Source: Vanilla planifolia
Lineage: Eukaryota > Streptophyta > Magnoliopsida > Asparagales > Orchidaceae
Direction of reading: 5' to 3'
Assembly: GCA_023846275.1 (NCBI GenBank)
Contig: JAIUJO010000086.1
Location: 1,379,190-1,443,189 of the forward strand
DNA length: 64,000 bases
In this document: positions 39,502-51,264 of the stretch, in pieces
Layout of the letters: every line of letters begins with the position of its first letter
Position numbering within the stretch: position 1 is the stretch's first letter
The notes under the pieces: model-generated
The model's database searches: none
Seen by the model: only the letters and a program-made list of their open reading frames with translations
Told to the model about the DNA's origin: nothing
Made by a program: the position numbers and the translations under genes

Positions 39502-39972
39502 TGTAATCTTATTTTGTTTGGTTACCTTTATGTTTGATTACTCAAGCCATGAATGCTTTTTATTTTATAATAATATGCTTTATTAGAGTGAATCAGATTT
39601 TGTTTCAATAAACTAGTCATGTACCTTTGAAGATAATGAATTATTGATCTTCAAAGTATCTTGGAGTATTCAATAAGATTCAAAGATTGAAGACATATGC
39701 ATGAAATTTGTAAAGATTATTTTACTATAAAATAGTATATGAGCCTATTGATTATATTCACATCTTCATTCACTTTCGAAGAAAAATTTAAGCAACCAAT
39801 TATTTCAACTCTCTCATATGTTAAGAACTTATAGGTTTTTGTTTTTTACTCAATCCTTTTTTTTAATTAATCTATATAATGAACTTTTCCAAATTTTATG
39901 TCAATTATTAAACTTTGGGTAAACTAAAATATTAATTCAATTAAATTTTCTTAATTAAAAAAAATTTAACAC
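39502..39972 (+). repeat. Copia left LTR (diverged)
   Basis: It starts TGTAATCTTATTTTGTTTG and contains ctttgaagataatgaatta, gtatcttggagt, ttgaagaca, a TATAAAATAG-type sequence and ttaggtttttgttttttactcaatc, ending with ttttcttaattaaaaaaaat. Each has a counterpart in the same order in the right copy. The divergence is large, with many substitutions and indels, so the insertion is old. An ending in CA can be read at aaca, but the exact border is uncertain. Confidence 0.65.
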
Positions 39973-41389
39973 AAAGACCATGCTCACTAATTACAAAGCA
40001 CTCCAAATAAACAAAACCTAAGTGGGCGTGGAAGTGTTGTGTAAGGAGACCAACAAATAACTAGCCTAGCTAAGCCTAAAATTTGTTAGGTGTACTCATA
40101 AACTTGGTTGAGATAAAGTAAAGGATCTTTTTAGGCTAAATTCTAATTAAGTATACGAAAGGGGGTCAAGTCAGAGCCATAACCATGAAATTACCTATAA
40201 GCATATGAGTGACTAAGGCAATGAAATCCTAATCACACTTCATTATACATCCATGAAAGGTATTTTAAGGAGAAAACTACTTTTATTTTTTGCATTATGG
40301 AACTAGCATTAGTCCAACAACTTAACATCAAGAGCATGCATTATTTCTCAGCATCCAATTTTTTATTAGACTGTAAATGTTTCATCCACTATAAGCCACT
40401 CAATCTTGGCTCAAAAGTGGATTAAGATCACGTCTAGCTTCACTAATTTTCTTTGATTTCTTCTACCTGTAGAAAATAATCTACCTATGTATTAGATGGC
40501 TTAACACTCTCCATATCCTATAGCTGAGATCATTTTCACTTTTCCAAATGATCAATTGAACAATCCATATCTCACCTTGTTTGATTAGGTGCTTAAATCT
40601 AATATTTCTTGTTCTAACTGTCAAGAACTAATTTTATTTTACAATCCTTGCTCTAACAATCCAGAGTCTCTCTAATAAGTTATAATGGTGCTAGTTAATC
40701 CTACATACTGGCCAATTCCTTAGTCATTATTTGAGCCATTACGATAATCAATTCAAATAAATATTTTAGGTTGTTTGAAAGAGCTTTTTAAGCTATTTAG
40801 AAGCACCATTTGAAATAACTTTTTTCTAATATTTGTAATAACTTTGATCAAATGTTTTCTATATAACCCTAATTGTTGTCCATAAAATGACTACTAAATA
40901 GTAAATAATATTGAGGTCTAATCAAAGCACAATAAACATTCCACAGTTATTAAATCTATTGAGAGTAATTATAACTTAGTTCACAAAATGTCAAATACTT
41001 TCAACTAATCTTAGCATCTTTAAAATTTCATTTTCCTACTTTTCATAGTAATTTGACGCTTGTTATGACATTTTTTATTAATCAACAAGCATCGAAAGTT
41101 GTACAAATTTATCATACCTTTTCCTTCTTATATTTTTCCTTTTTCTATTGGGTTGGGTGGCATAGTATTTATAAAAGCATGAGTTTAGTTTACTGTCATT
41201 AAAAACCAAGTGGTTGTTAAGCTTACAAAATTCTGTGTTTTTTTTAACCAATAAAACTAGTAGGTTAGAAGTAGATCGCAAAAAAAAACCTTAAGATATA
41301 ATTTTTTTAATAGTGGCAATTCTTCTAACAACAGTTGGGCATGGGCATAAATTTTAGTTTGAACCAAATATCTAAAAATTTTTTTGTAT

Positions 41390-41967
41390 TTATTTTAATT
41401 TTAAAAAAAAATAAAATCTAAAAAGAAAGTTTTTTTAAAACTTACAAATCACCCTATGTGGAATTCATATATTTGTTTTTAGTTCAGTTTGTGTCAAAGT
41501 GGGTTTCCTACAAAAAAAAAAGAGTCAAATAATTTAAGTGATCCATCGTGCATGTTTTAGTTATCTGTTATATTTTTCATTTAATAAGTTTAATATCTAT
41601 CTTACCATTTTTGTGTACTTTTCAAATATTTTTTTTCTTCTTGAATTCAATTTTCAATAAATAATCTAAAACTTTCATTGAATTATTTTAATTTTTAAAA
41701 AATAAATGAAATCTAAAAAGAAAAAAAATATTTTAAAACTTATAAATCACCTCCCTATGTGGGATTCGTATATTTATTTTTATTTCAATTAGTGTCAAAG
41801 TGGGTTTTCTACAAAAAAAAAATGAGTCAAATAATTTAAGTGATCCATCGTGCGTGTCTTAGTTATCTATTATATTTTTTATATAATAAGTTTAATTTCT
41901 ATCTTACCATTTTTGTGTACATTCCAAATATGTATTTTTATTCTCTTCTTAAATTCAATTTTAAATA
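41390..41967 (+). repeat. Tandem duplication of LTR-end/primer-site-like sequence
   Basis: Two copies, about 41,390-41,658 and 41,684-41,967, with a main period of 301 bases (gtgatccatcgtgc at 41,539 and 41,840). Each contains aaaacttacaaatcacc-like sequence, ctatgtgg, a gtgtcaaagtgggttt motif, an A-run, and gagtcaaataatttaagtg. In intact SIRE-like copia elements an LTR end with CACCCC is followed by the tRNA-iMet primer site TTGGTATCAGAGC and then GGGTT; the gtgtcaaagtgggtt motif looks like a decayed version. This suggests that the LTR/primer-site junction was duplicated here, away from the left LTR found by comparison. Confidence 0.7.
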
Positions 41968-42299
41968 TTTCTTCACTCATGATTAATGTTTGTGCAACAT
42001 TAAATGGAGATCTACTTTAATCATTCTATCATTATTTAAGGATAAATTTTATTAATATTTGAAATTTAAATTTTTAATTTTTATTTAATCAATTTCCTTA
42101 TAACATTAGAAAGTGATCACAAAACTATATGTTTTACTTAGAAATTAATGAACAAATGAAATCAAGTTGTTTTGCATACTTAGTTATGATCAAATGAGAA
42201 TCACACAATTAAATTCTATAACACTTAATTATTTTTATTATAACATATCTCTAAGTGAATTTAATCAAGTTATGAATTTGTATACTGCATATGAAGTTT

Positions 42300-42945
42300 G
42301 AAAAAGTTAGAAGTAACTTATGATGGAAATTTTCAAGCTAAAGAAATATAGATAAATCTTCTTACAAATGACTATGAATTCTTTAATATGAATTCAAGTG
42401 AAATTATAAAGAATATGTTTATCTGATTCACTAATTTTGCTAATGGATCAAAAAATTTAAAAATAGTGCTTCCGAATGTTGATCTTGCAAGAAAATTAAT
42501 AAGAATTCTACCTAATGAGTATGATCCTCTTACAATAATAATAAAGGTAGTCAAAAACATAATATGCTCACATTAGATGAGTTAATTGGAGAATTATTAA
42601 CTATAGAGATTGTGATGAATAGAAGAGTTGAAAAGAGAGGCCTCCAAAAGTAGGAAAAGCTTGGAGCAAGGTATAAGGAATCATTAGCTTTTCAACCTAA
42701 CAAAGATAATATTGACACAGAATCTATTTGCTCTATCAACTTGGTCGGAGAGGTAAATTTTCATATTAAAGGTATAAATAAAAATTTGGCAAAGAGTTTT
42801 GTAAATAATAATTTATAAAAAAAGAGAAATCAAAAGATGAAGACACCAAGATGCTATGATTGTGATGAAACTAATAATGTTATATTAGATTGTCCACAAC
42901 CCAAATACACCAAATGGAAGAAAGAGAAAAGAAGAGAATGAAAAA
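42300..42945 (+). pseudogene. Copia gag remnant (UBN2 type) with damaged zinc knuckle
   Basis: Translating with frame changes gives a gag like that of SIRE/Opie copia elements: a VTYDGNFQAKE-like start, NDYEFFNMNSSEII, FTNFANGSKNL, LARKLIRILPNEYDPLT, then LTLDELIGELLTIEI. A zinc knuckle follows at 42,852-42,893, reading CYDCDETNNVILDC: the three cysteines are in register but the histidine is replaced by asparagine. Several TAA/TGA/TAG stops interrupt it. The family protein forms the virus-like particle. It is not functional here. Confidence 0.8.
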
Positions 42946-43724
42946 AAGAATGATTTTTATGCTACTTGGGGTTCTTGGGAAGAATTAGACTATAGACTTC
43001 AAGTAGTAAGGAGGATAAAATGTTTTGCTTCACGGCAAATGATAATGAATCAAATGCATCAAATGAAGACTAAAAGATTAAGATAAGCTCTTTGCCTCTT
43101 TATGTTATTGTAAATAATTACATAGAAATTATTTGTGCTTTAACTCTTTTAATATTTATAGATAAAAACGTTAAAAAGGTTTAATAAAAAAATTGAACAT
43201 TTTGATTTTTTATGAAAGGAGAATGAAAAAAATTATGATGAAAATGATTCCATGATCATTGAGAATATTTCTTTGGAAAAAAAGTTATGAATTTGAAAAC
43301 AAAACTTTAAACGGTTTAACATGAAAAAGTTTCTATTATTTCAAATGATATTTAGTTTCTAAACATAAATATATATCTTCTTTTGTATATGCCTAATTTT
43401 TTAAAAATTACAAACTTTTATAGTTGTTGAAAAATTCATACCACTAAAGATTGTCAAATTAGGAAAAATATTTTTATTTTAAAACCTTGTTTCGAATGAC
43501 TAAACCAAGCTTGTTTAGTTTCTTAAGATGAGAGAATAAAGAATTTAAAATAAGTTGTCCTCATAATCGTTTTGTAGAGATATAATATTTTGGTGACATT
43601 CGTAGGTTAGAAGTAAAATACTTTAGAATTATGCATACAAACAAGGCAAATAAAAATTATTTTTTTTATTGCTAAGTAGAAAAGTTTATAATTTATGAAG
43701 CCATATATATAGAAAAAAATCAAA

Positions 43725-44600
43725 ATGTAGTTCTTGAGAGTTGCATAGTAGATGTTTAAGACATATGACTAGAGACCTATTAAAGTTTATCTCAATAAGC
43801 CGTGGTCCAAATAAGTGGGTAACATTTGAAGACAAGTGAAAGAAGAAGATAATTATAATTGGTCATGTATGATATTCTATATTAAAGAAAACAAGCATGC
43901 TAGATGTAGTTAGAGAGCTGGCCAAGCTAAGGAAAACAAGTTGAAGAATGTATGAAGCATGCTAAAAAGGAAGGCAAGTTGAATATTTCATTTAAACCTA
44001 AAAATTACTTAACTACTACTTCAAAATATAATTAGGTTGTATTTCTTAAGACTAAGATTCAAGCCTTTAAAATATTTATTAATTTGATAAAAGAGATAGG
44101 AGAGTAAACTTATCTCAAGTTAATTTGTATTCAACATGATAATGGTAACAAATTCAAAAATAAGGGGCATTAATTTACATTGTCATATTCACAGCAATAA
44201 AATGGGATTATAAAAAGAAAAAAAACCTTCATAAAGACGGGTAGAAACATGTTAATGAAATATAGCATACCAAAATACTTTTTGGGCCAAGGAAATTAAC
44301 ACAACTTGTTATATAATAAAAAGAATTAATTTCAAGCCAATACTTAAGAAAACTCTTCATGAGTTATTTAATAATAAGAAACTGAATGATAATGATGTTC
44401 ATATTGTTGGATATAAAGGCAACATTCTTAGTAATGAAAGGTTAAACTTGAATAAGTTTGATGAAAAAGTATGTTTAAAAGATTTCATAGGATACTGTTC
44501 TTTTAAAAATTCTCATGGAGTTTACAGCATAGATGCTCAAAAGGTAGAGGAAACAATGAATAAAATGCTTCATAAGTGTATTCATAAGATAAATACTATA
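43725..44600 (+). pseudogene. Copia pre-integrase and integrase remnant
   Basis: A VLESC...RHMTRDLLKF stretch (about 43,729-43,800) corresponds to the DSGCSRHMTG region at the protease/pre-integrase boundary. Integrase core pieces follow: HDNGNKFKN at about 44,135-44,160 keeps the second catalytic Asp of the DDE triad, then QQ-stop-NGIIKRK at 44,192-44,221, where the third catalytic residue, normally the Glu of VVERK, reads aaa (Lys, 44,213-44,215). Downstream phrases such as IPKYFLGQ, KFDEKVCLKDFIGYC and SHGVYSIDAQ match the integrase C-terminal side. It carries many stops. Confidence 0.75.
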
Positions 44601-44859
44601 ACTTTAAATGAATAAATAAAGTCCTTAAAGAAATTAAACTTGAATGAAGGTGAAGGTGAAAGAGAAAGTAAAATAAATGGAGAAAAGACTAGTCATCAAT
44701 TACCTTAAGATTAGAAGTAGCAACCTTCACATCCAAAAAAAAATCAATTATAAAAGTTAGATAAGGAGTTTGGATTAGAGCCTCTACGAAAGAAACTAAT
44801 ATGTTTATTCGTATCATTCATAGAACTAATATCTATAGAAGAATCTCGTAAAGTTGACT

Positions 44860-45700
44860 ATTAGGTTCAAGTAACGAAATAAGAGTCAGATTAGTATGAG
44901 AGAAACGAAGTTTGGGAACTAGTTTTCAATCCATATGTTCAATAAGTGATATAAACCATAGGAATATTTAAAAACAAATAAGAAAAAAATAAAGTGATAA
45001 CTAGAAACAAAGATAGACTTGTTGCTAAGTGTTATAGTTAAGTTGAAGGTATATATTTTGAGTCATTTATGTTAGTAACGAGATTAGAGGTTATGAGACA
45101 TCTCTTAGCATATTCATGTCATAAAAATTTTAGATTTTTTGAAATAGGCACAAAATGTCTGTTTTAAAATAGGATAAAAAAAAATTATGTGTGTATAGAA
45201 TAACTTTCAAGTTTTGAGACCCATGTATATGATATGTATAAATGCTTAAGAAGACATTTTATGGCCTTATGCAAGCTTCTTATTGAAAGTATCACAGATT
45301 GGGTAATTATCTAGTCAATAATGCCTTGAAAAAATGAAAAATTGATAACAAATTACTCTAAAAATCTTTAAATGATTATTTGTTACTTGTACAAATTTAT
45401 GTTGATGAGATAATTTGCAGCACAAATAAAAGAAGTGTAAGAAACTACGTGACTTAATTGTACGATAGTTTGTGATAAGTATAATAGGTGAGATGAATTT
45501 CTTCTTTGGATTACAAATTATGTAACTAAAAGATGAGTATTTTATTTCATAAACTAATTATTCACTATATTTATTCAAGAAATTTTGATATCAAAATATC
45601 AAACATAGAAGGATTCTAATGAGTTAATTAGTTTATTTGAATTTAGATGAAATTGAGAAACACATTGAAAAAAAAACTTTATGAAAAACTTTTTAAATCC
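44860..45700 (+). pseudogene. Copia reverse transcriptase remnant
   Basis: Readable blocks in order: NEVWELV (44,905 onward), NKDRLVAKCYS then VEGIYFESFM and VTRLEVMRHLLAYSCHKNF (45,005-45,140), the active-site box QIYVDEIICSTNK at about 45,390-45,430, and LLWITNYV-type sequence after it. The box reads YVDE (45,398-45,409) where copia elements have YVDD, so the second catalytic Asp has become Glu (GAT to GAG). Stops occur in every block. The order matches integrase upstream and RNase H downstream, which is diagnostic of Ty1/copia. Confidence 0.75.
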
Positions 45701-46372
45701 TTACTATACCTTACAATAAGTGGACTAGGCATCATATTTAGTGTTGTCTTGTGTGTTAAATTCCAATAACATCATAAGAAAAGAGATGTAAATGTGATTA
45801 AATTAACCTTCAAATATGTGGAAAGTACAACGAACATTTGTTTAAGGCACCCTAAAAAATGCCCATTCATGAGACCTTATAAGCTTCTTAGATTCAAACT
45901 TTGTGAGCACTAAGTTAGATATGAAAAATATCTTAGGTACATGTCAATTACTAGTAAATACTTTAATTTCCTTGTCAAGAAAGAAGAAAAGTTACATAGC
46001 CATATTGACTACAGAAGCTGAGTATATAGTGACCAAAAGTTATGTTGCTCAAGTCTTATGTTTGACACAACTATTTCAAGATATGTTTTAGATCTATCAC
46101 ATATTCCCATTAGAACTGATAATACTAGTCCTTAGCTTATACAAAGAACCAAGTTCATCTTTCTAGTACCAAACACATAGTATAAGATATCAATTTATTA
46201 AAGATTACATAGCTAAAGGCATAGTAAAATATGTTCTTACCAAACAAGAATTAGTAGAAATATTTATAAAAATCCTCACAATAGATCAATTCTATATCAA
46301 AAGAAAACAATTAGGTGTAATAAAATTGTATAAATTATATCGCCTTTTTCATAATATTAAAGAAGGAGAATA
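45700..46372 (+). pseudogene. Copia RNase H remnant
   Basis: DSNFVSTKLDMKNILGTCQ (from 45,891) corresponds to the DADFAG...GTC segment, followed by SLSRKKKSYIAILTTEAEYI (about 45,969-46,028, the STAEAEY block with its catalytic Glu), then VAQVLCLTQLFQD. A 62-codon stretch (45,903-46,091) is open. Beyond it the tail reads HSIRYQFIKDYIAKGI and, about 46,300, the KRKQLGVIKL end of copia pol. A purine-rich AGAAGGAGAATAA at 46,361 may be the polypurine tract. Confidence 0.75.
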
Positions 46373-46538
46373 ACCATGGTTTAAATAAGTGATTAAGAAC
46401 ATGTAATAAGGGGAGCATGAATTAAACAGGAGCAAAAATCTTTCATTTTCAATACTACTTATCGTAATAATATATGTGTTTTACTTGTTATATTTTTATC
46501 TAAATATTTATGTCTTGTAATCATGTGAAGAAAGAGAT

Positions 46539-47006
46539 TGTTAAGTCTCCCTTGTGTTTGATGAGTAAGGTGATAAAAGTCTAAAAGTTTTATTTTAATG
46601 GGCCTATTTACTATGAAGTAGGTTAAGTTTTAATGATCAAGCTTAATATCTTTGAAGGTGATGAATTGGTGGTCTCCAAAATATCTTGAAGTGTTTAATA
46701 TGCTTTAAGGATTAAAGACAAGGACACAACTTTGAAAAGTTTTATTTCTTTGTTATAAAATAAATTGTTAGCTCATTAATTGTAAGATAGATCTCCATTG
46801 ATCTCATTTTCACAACAAAATTAAAGTATTTCATTTATTCATCCTTTCTTCGATTTAGAAAACATATAGGATTTCATTTTTGCTCAATCTTTTTTTCAAT
46901 GAAATCAATGTCATTTATCTTTGGTAGATTTCATGTCAATTGCCAAACTATCAATAAACAAAAAAAATTAATTCTATCAAATTTTCTTAATTAAAAAAAA
47001 TTTAAG
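46539..47006 (+). repeat. Copia right LTR (diverged)
   Basis: It starts TGTTAAGTCTCCCTTGTG, a typical SIRE/Opie-like LTR opening, and carries ctttgaaggtgatgaattgg, atatcttgaagtg, ttaaagaca, a TATAAAATAAA-type sequence, and the terminal caaattttcttaattaaaa motif, all aligned with the left copy. The end is placed just after aatttaagcc, where similarity to the left LTR ends. Confidence 0.65.
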
Positions 47007-49880
47007 CCATACATCCAAAGCTGGGCCAAAACTCAGTGCTAAAAATTCTATGAAATTCTATGAAATAAAGCTGGCTTTTCAACAATAACTTTATTCTAAA
47101 AACTCAGTGCTAAAAGCCTGCTTTATTTAACACCATTTGATCTTTCAATAAAATTAAATGTATGATATTGTTTATCAAAATGGTTTATTAATCACATTAT
47201 GAAAAAAGTTTTGAAAATTTTTAGTAGTCTGATATGCTATTTGAATATTTCGTTTTTAAAATCTTCAACTTTTAAATTTTTATATAATGTCAAGTTTTAC
47301 AAAATAAAAATATTTAGAAATTTTTTTGTTATTTTTTTAAGTAAATATATAAAATAATTTATAACTTCATCATATTGATATTATTATTTCTTCTTATTCT
47401 TTTGAACTATTTATTTGCATATAATGTAATTGCTCTTAAGTTAAATATATGATATGATATTATTTTTTAAAAAATACCTATGTTTTTGCATTTTATAATA
47501 ATTCGATCGTCACACTTAAATTGGCATATGATATGAAAGTTTTAACCTTTGTCATGTTTGTAAGCATAAAATCCACTTTGTGACCTATTATTTAAATACA
47601 ACTACATAATTGATCTTCTTTTTAGTCTGAATAGTTTGATATATTTTTACTCCTCAAATTTTCTAATATAATTTAATTTTTCACCAAATATTCAAATATG
47701 TCTAAATATTTCAGATTTGTTTTTGATAACTTTATATATTTTTATCTTCTTTGCTTGCATTTGAATATTTTTTAGGTAATATATTAATGTCTTAAATTTT
47801 TATTATAATAGTTTTTTTACTTTTTGTTTAGTATTCTAAAATGTAACTGAAAATTCCAACAAAAGTTCTAAATTAAACACAAATTATTTTAAAAAATAAA
47901 CAATCAGTAGTATCATCAAGTTAGAGTGAAAAGTATATCACTGAAATTATTAAAATATTATATAATATAGAACCTAAAATAATTTTCATTATCTAATATT
48001 GAGTATTTAATTTTTATAAAGTATTTATGTGGTATGATAAAAAAAGGTTATGCTATTCCACATTTGGGAAACAAGTAAACATAAAGAAAAAAGCGAACTA
48101 AAGATATGTAAAACGATGCAAATTTAAAGCAATGAAAACCATTAAAAATATTGCATTGATAAGTAATAATATGAATAAATGCTTTAAAAATAAATACTAA
48201 TATAAATTTTTGAAAGTAGAAAAAGAAAAAATATTATAAAACATACATTTTGTAAACATTCTTGATGAATTGAAATAAAAAATATAAATGTTGAATAAAA
48301 AGTTAATATTATTATAAAAACTTTATAAAATGTTACAGACCATGTTCTAATCACTAAATGCACTTTGTGATCTATGCACACTATTTAAAAATGATTATTG
48401 TGATTGAGCATAAATAAAAGAAAAAAATATGCTCACAAGTACATAAGTTATCCTTATACCCCCCTCGAATGTTTATAATCTTTTAAAAGAAGAATTCCAC
48501 CTAGATAATACATGCCCACACAACATACTTGTTATGCACTTAATTTTTAAAATTATAGATTTTTGTATTAAATTCAATGATTGGTTTGGTGAATTTGTTG
48601 CACATTATATCTTGAGCACATTTTCTATTCAATATACATAGCTTTCAATATGTTTACCATTCTATTATCTTATTATTTTTGTTAATTTTATAAATTTGAA
48701 TAATTTTTATTTCTAATGCAATGTTTTTTGGATTATTACAAAATTCTTCTTGTACTTTGTAAATATTTGAAATATCTGAAATAGTTTACAATAATAATGA
48801 TGTCTTTTTTTAATATTTTAACATTTTTTGTTAAATTTATCATTCTAATTCTTTTGTAGTTAATTATGAAAAAATTCAGCTACACTTTTTCAAGAATTGA
48901 CTTTTTAGTTGCAATAACTCATTCATGATATTTTAAATTATATTAAATCTCTTTAATGACACATATTCTTATTTAATTACTTTGCTTATAGCTAGAGAAG
49001 AAGTTTTCATATTTATACACAAATAATTCTAATTATTGAATATTTGATTATACAACACTTTTTCTATGGCAATAAAACTACCATATTTCGATTAATAATG
49101 ATTTTTGTAGTCATTCTTAAATCGTGCAACTAAAAATAAAAAATTAATTAATCAATTAAAATGCTCAATCAAGTTTTCCATGGAATAATTCACTTATGAA
49201 GATTGGTTTGTAAGTGTTGGTAATTTTCCTCGAGCGTGGCTCAACATGTAAATCAAAGAGTCATTTTTCTAACACCTAGCTAAAGTTAGATAGTAATCAT
49301 CTACTATTTTCCTAGAAGCATACCTTATGTCAGGTTTACTGGTTTATAAAAGCATTTGCTTTGCTTTCATAATTTTTTATTAAAAATTTTCTTACATTAT
49401 TTTCTTAAATATCTCCTTGAGTGGAAAACTTTTTCATGACTATAAGATCTATTAAGTCTTATCAAATAAGAAATCAAAGTCAAGAATTAGTTCAAAACCA
49501 AAGGAAAAAATATAAACTAATATCTCATGCTATAAATATCACAATCAATGGCATAACTAATCATGATGGTTAGATAAATCCTATAAGCATAATAGAAGAA
49601 AAACGAATAATATGAGAAGAGGAGATATAAAAATAATTTAAAAAAAAAACCTCAGAAAATATAGAAACCATTAACAACTTGATGATTCTTTTAATAAATA
49701 TTATTAAGATATCTATAGGAGAAATCATGTAATAGAGGAAAAAAAAAATCTATTGATTAATTAGATTAAAATGATAATCCATATATGTCTAGTGAATAGA
49801 AAAAACCTCAAACACATTGAGATCAGAGCATATCTATTATAGGAAACAACATGTCTCAACTTTTGATAATAGTTATGATC
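47007..49880. other. AT-rich DNA between two retrotransposon remnants
   Basis: Mostly AT-rich with no open frame of interest. The first 120 bases contain small repeats (see 47,028-47,128). The rest may include the missing 5' part of the gypsy element that becomes readable at about 49.9 kb, but I recognise no LTR end or primer-binding site. Confidence 0.45.
47028..47128 (+). repeat. Direct and inverted short repeats next to the copia right LTR
   Basis: The word aaaactcagtgctaaaa occurs at 47,028-47,044 and again at 47,099-47,115. Independently, aaataaagctggctttt (47,063-47,079) is the reverse complement of 47,112-47,128 with one mismatch, giving a 17-bp stem around a 32-base loop. It could be the end of a small foldback element or the remains of a local rearrangement. 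Confidence 0.6.
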
Positions 49881-50520
49881 ATAAGAATCACGTTGATAAA
49901 AAACTAGTATGAATGATTAGTTTAACTAGCACAAAATGAGTAAGCATAAAAATATCAATTTATTAATACCACACTCAGTATATTGCTCAAAGATTCAATA
50001 AAAACTGAAAGTAATCATATTCTAACAATGATGAAGAGGTATCTTAAACTTGAAGAAATCGTAAGATTATATTGTACAACAAGTTTATTTTAATAACCTA
50101 TAATTTCAAAATACAAGATAGATCATAATGGTTTTCCAATGTAGTAGAACCTTTGTAGAGAATACTACTATGTTTGAAGATTATAAATTTAGGTGTAATA
50201 TAATGAGTCTAAGTATATATTTCTTTTCCATCTTATGATAAGTTTAAAAAAAATACATATAGGTAGAGCTAAACTTAAAAAATATTACTTCCATAGAGAT
50301 GGACTATCAATCACCTAATTAGAATTGTTGATAAAATAGAGTATTTTTTAAGAGAAATGATGAGTCAATTCCTCCAAAAGCCTGTAGCACCATTTCTCAA
50401 CCCACTTATTATCGCACTTCATCTATCCCATCAACCATAGTTTATAAACCACTCAAGCTTATATTATCATCCACTTCTCCACACCATTCTTCAACATAAC
50501 CCACCAAATTTAAAATCTTC
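49880..50520 (+). pseudogene. Gypsy gag remnant
   Basis: The frame-shifted translation around 50,028-50,360 gives MMKRYLKLEEIVRLY, then a CREYYYV...L segment, ESKYI, and IGRAKLKK, in the pattern of a Retrotrans_gag domain (MKxxLKEKF..., YTxxFExLxxRC, E..I...). A serine- and proline-rich stretch follows at 50,375-50,510, as usual between gag and the knuckle; the CCHC knuckle itself is not readable. The assignment leans on the protease just downstream. Confidence 0.5.
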
Positions 50521-50743
50521 TTTTTTATGCTAAAGAGATCCCTAATGATGAAACAAGATAATTTTATGAATATGAGAGTCAGAATAAGAATAAAACATAA
50601 TTTCTGATAAGGAGGCTAAGAAAGAATTAAAAAATAGGAAATATTTCATGGTTAAATGCACTCTTACATCCCTAAAATTGCAGGATGTCTAAAACTGTAC
50701 CACAATGTTTAGCACCAGTATTGAAATTAAGTAACAACCATTT

Positions 50744-51090
50744 TGGATGATCATTGATAACTGTAGTTCCAATAACGTAATATATTTGTTATCATAGTTA
50801 AATAATTAAGAGCTTCTTTATTAGAGCATCCAAATCCTTACTATGTGTCATTGATAGATAAACCTATATATTCTATTAAGAAACGATGTTATGTATCATT
50901 GAAATTGGGTTGGTATAGCAACAAGGTCTTATGTGATGTCATATATATGTAAGTAAGATATCTTAAACTTAGAACACCATGGCTATTTGATAAGAACATG
51001 ACATTGAAGGGTAAGACAAATATATATTCTTCTATTTATGAAGGAAAGACTATCAAATCACACCTTGCTCCATTATATGAGAGACCTTAA
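50744..51090 (+). pseudogene. Gypsy aspartic protease remnant
   Basis: IIDNCSSNNVI at 50,750 onward matches the active site of plant Ty3/gypsy proteases (usually I-x-D-[SN]-G-[SA]), with the glycine changed to cysteine. Then come HPNPYYVS, IKKRCYVSLKLGWYSNKV, LCDVIYM, and in a shifted frame LRTPWLFDKNMTLKGKTN and IYSSIYEGKTIKSHLAPL. The pattern of a conserved HP-PY, RC-V-, CDV-PMD and RPW-D is specific to this protease group. Several frameshifts and stops make it non-functional. Confidence 0.75.
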
Positions 51091-51264
51091 TCACTTAAAT
51101 CAAACAAACCTACAAAAAATTCAAAACCCATGGATAAAGAAAAAGAAAAAATAAAAATTATGCTTGCATACATTATAGCAAATTAGCAAGACCCTTGATT
51201 AGAGAAGCTTAGTTTAATTTCTTATAATTAAGGAGTGAACCACCACCTTACTAGATCCATGACT

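Larger units (their letters stand above)
39502..47006 (+). mobile_element. Decayed Ty1/copia retrotransposon, SIRE/Opie-like
   Basis: An element of about 7.5 kb in which gag, pre-integrase motif, integrase, RT and RNase H can still be read in order on the plus strand, between two related end sequences at 39,502-39,972 and 46,539-47,006. Every domain has many stops and frameshifts. The gag matches the UBN2-type gag of SIRE/Opie/Maximus copia elements. Between the left LTR and gag lie 2.3 kb without coding, including a tandemly repeated primer-binding-site region. It may be inserted at the end of repeat copy A. No target-site duplication is legible. Confidence 0.8.
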
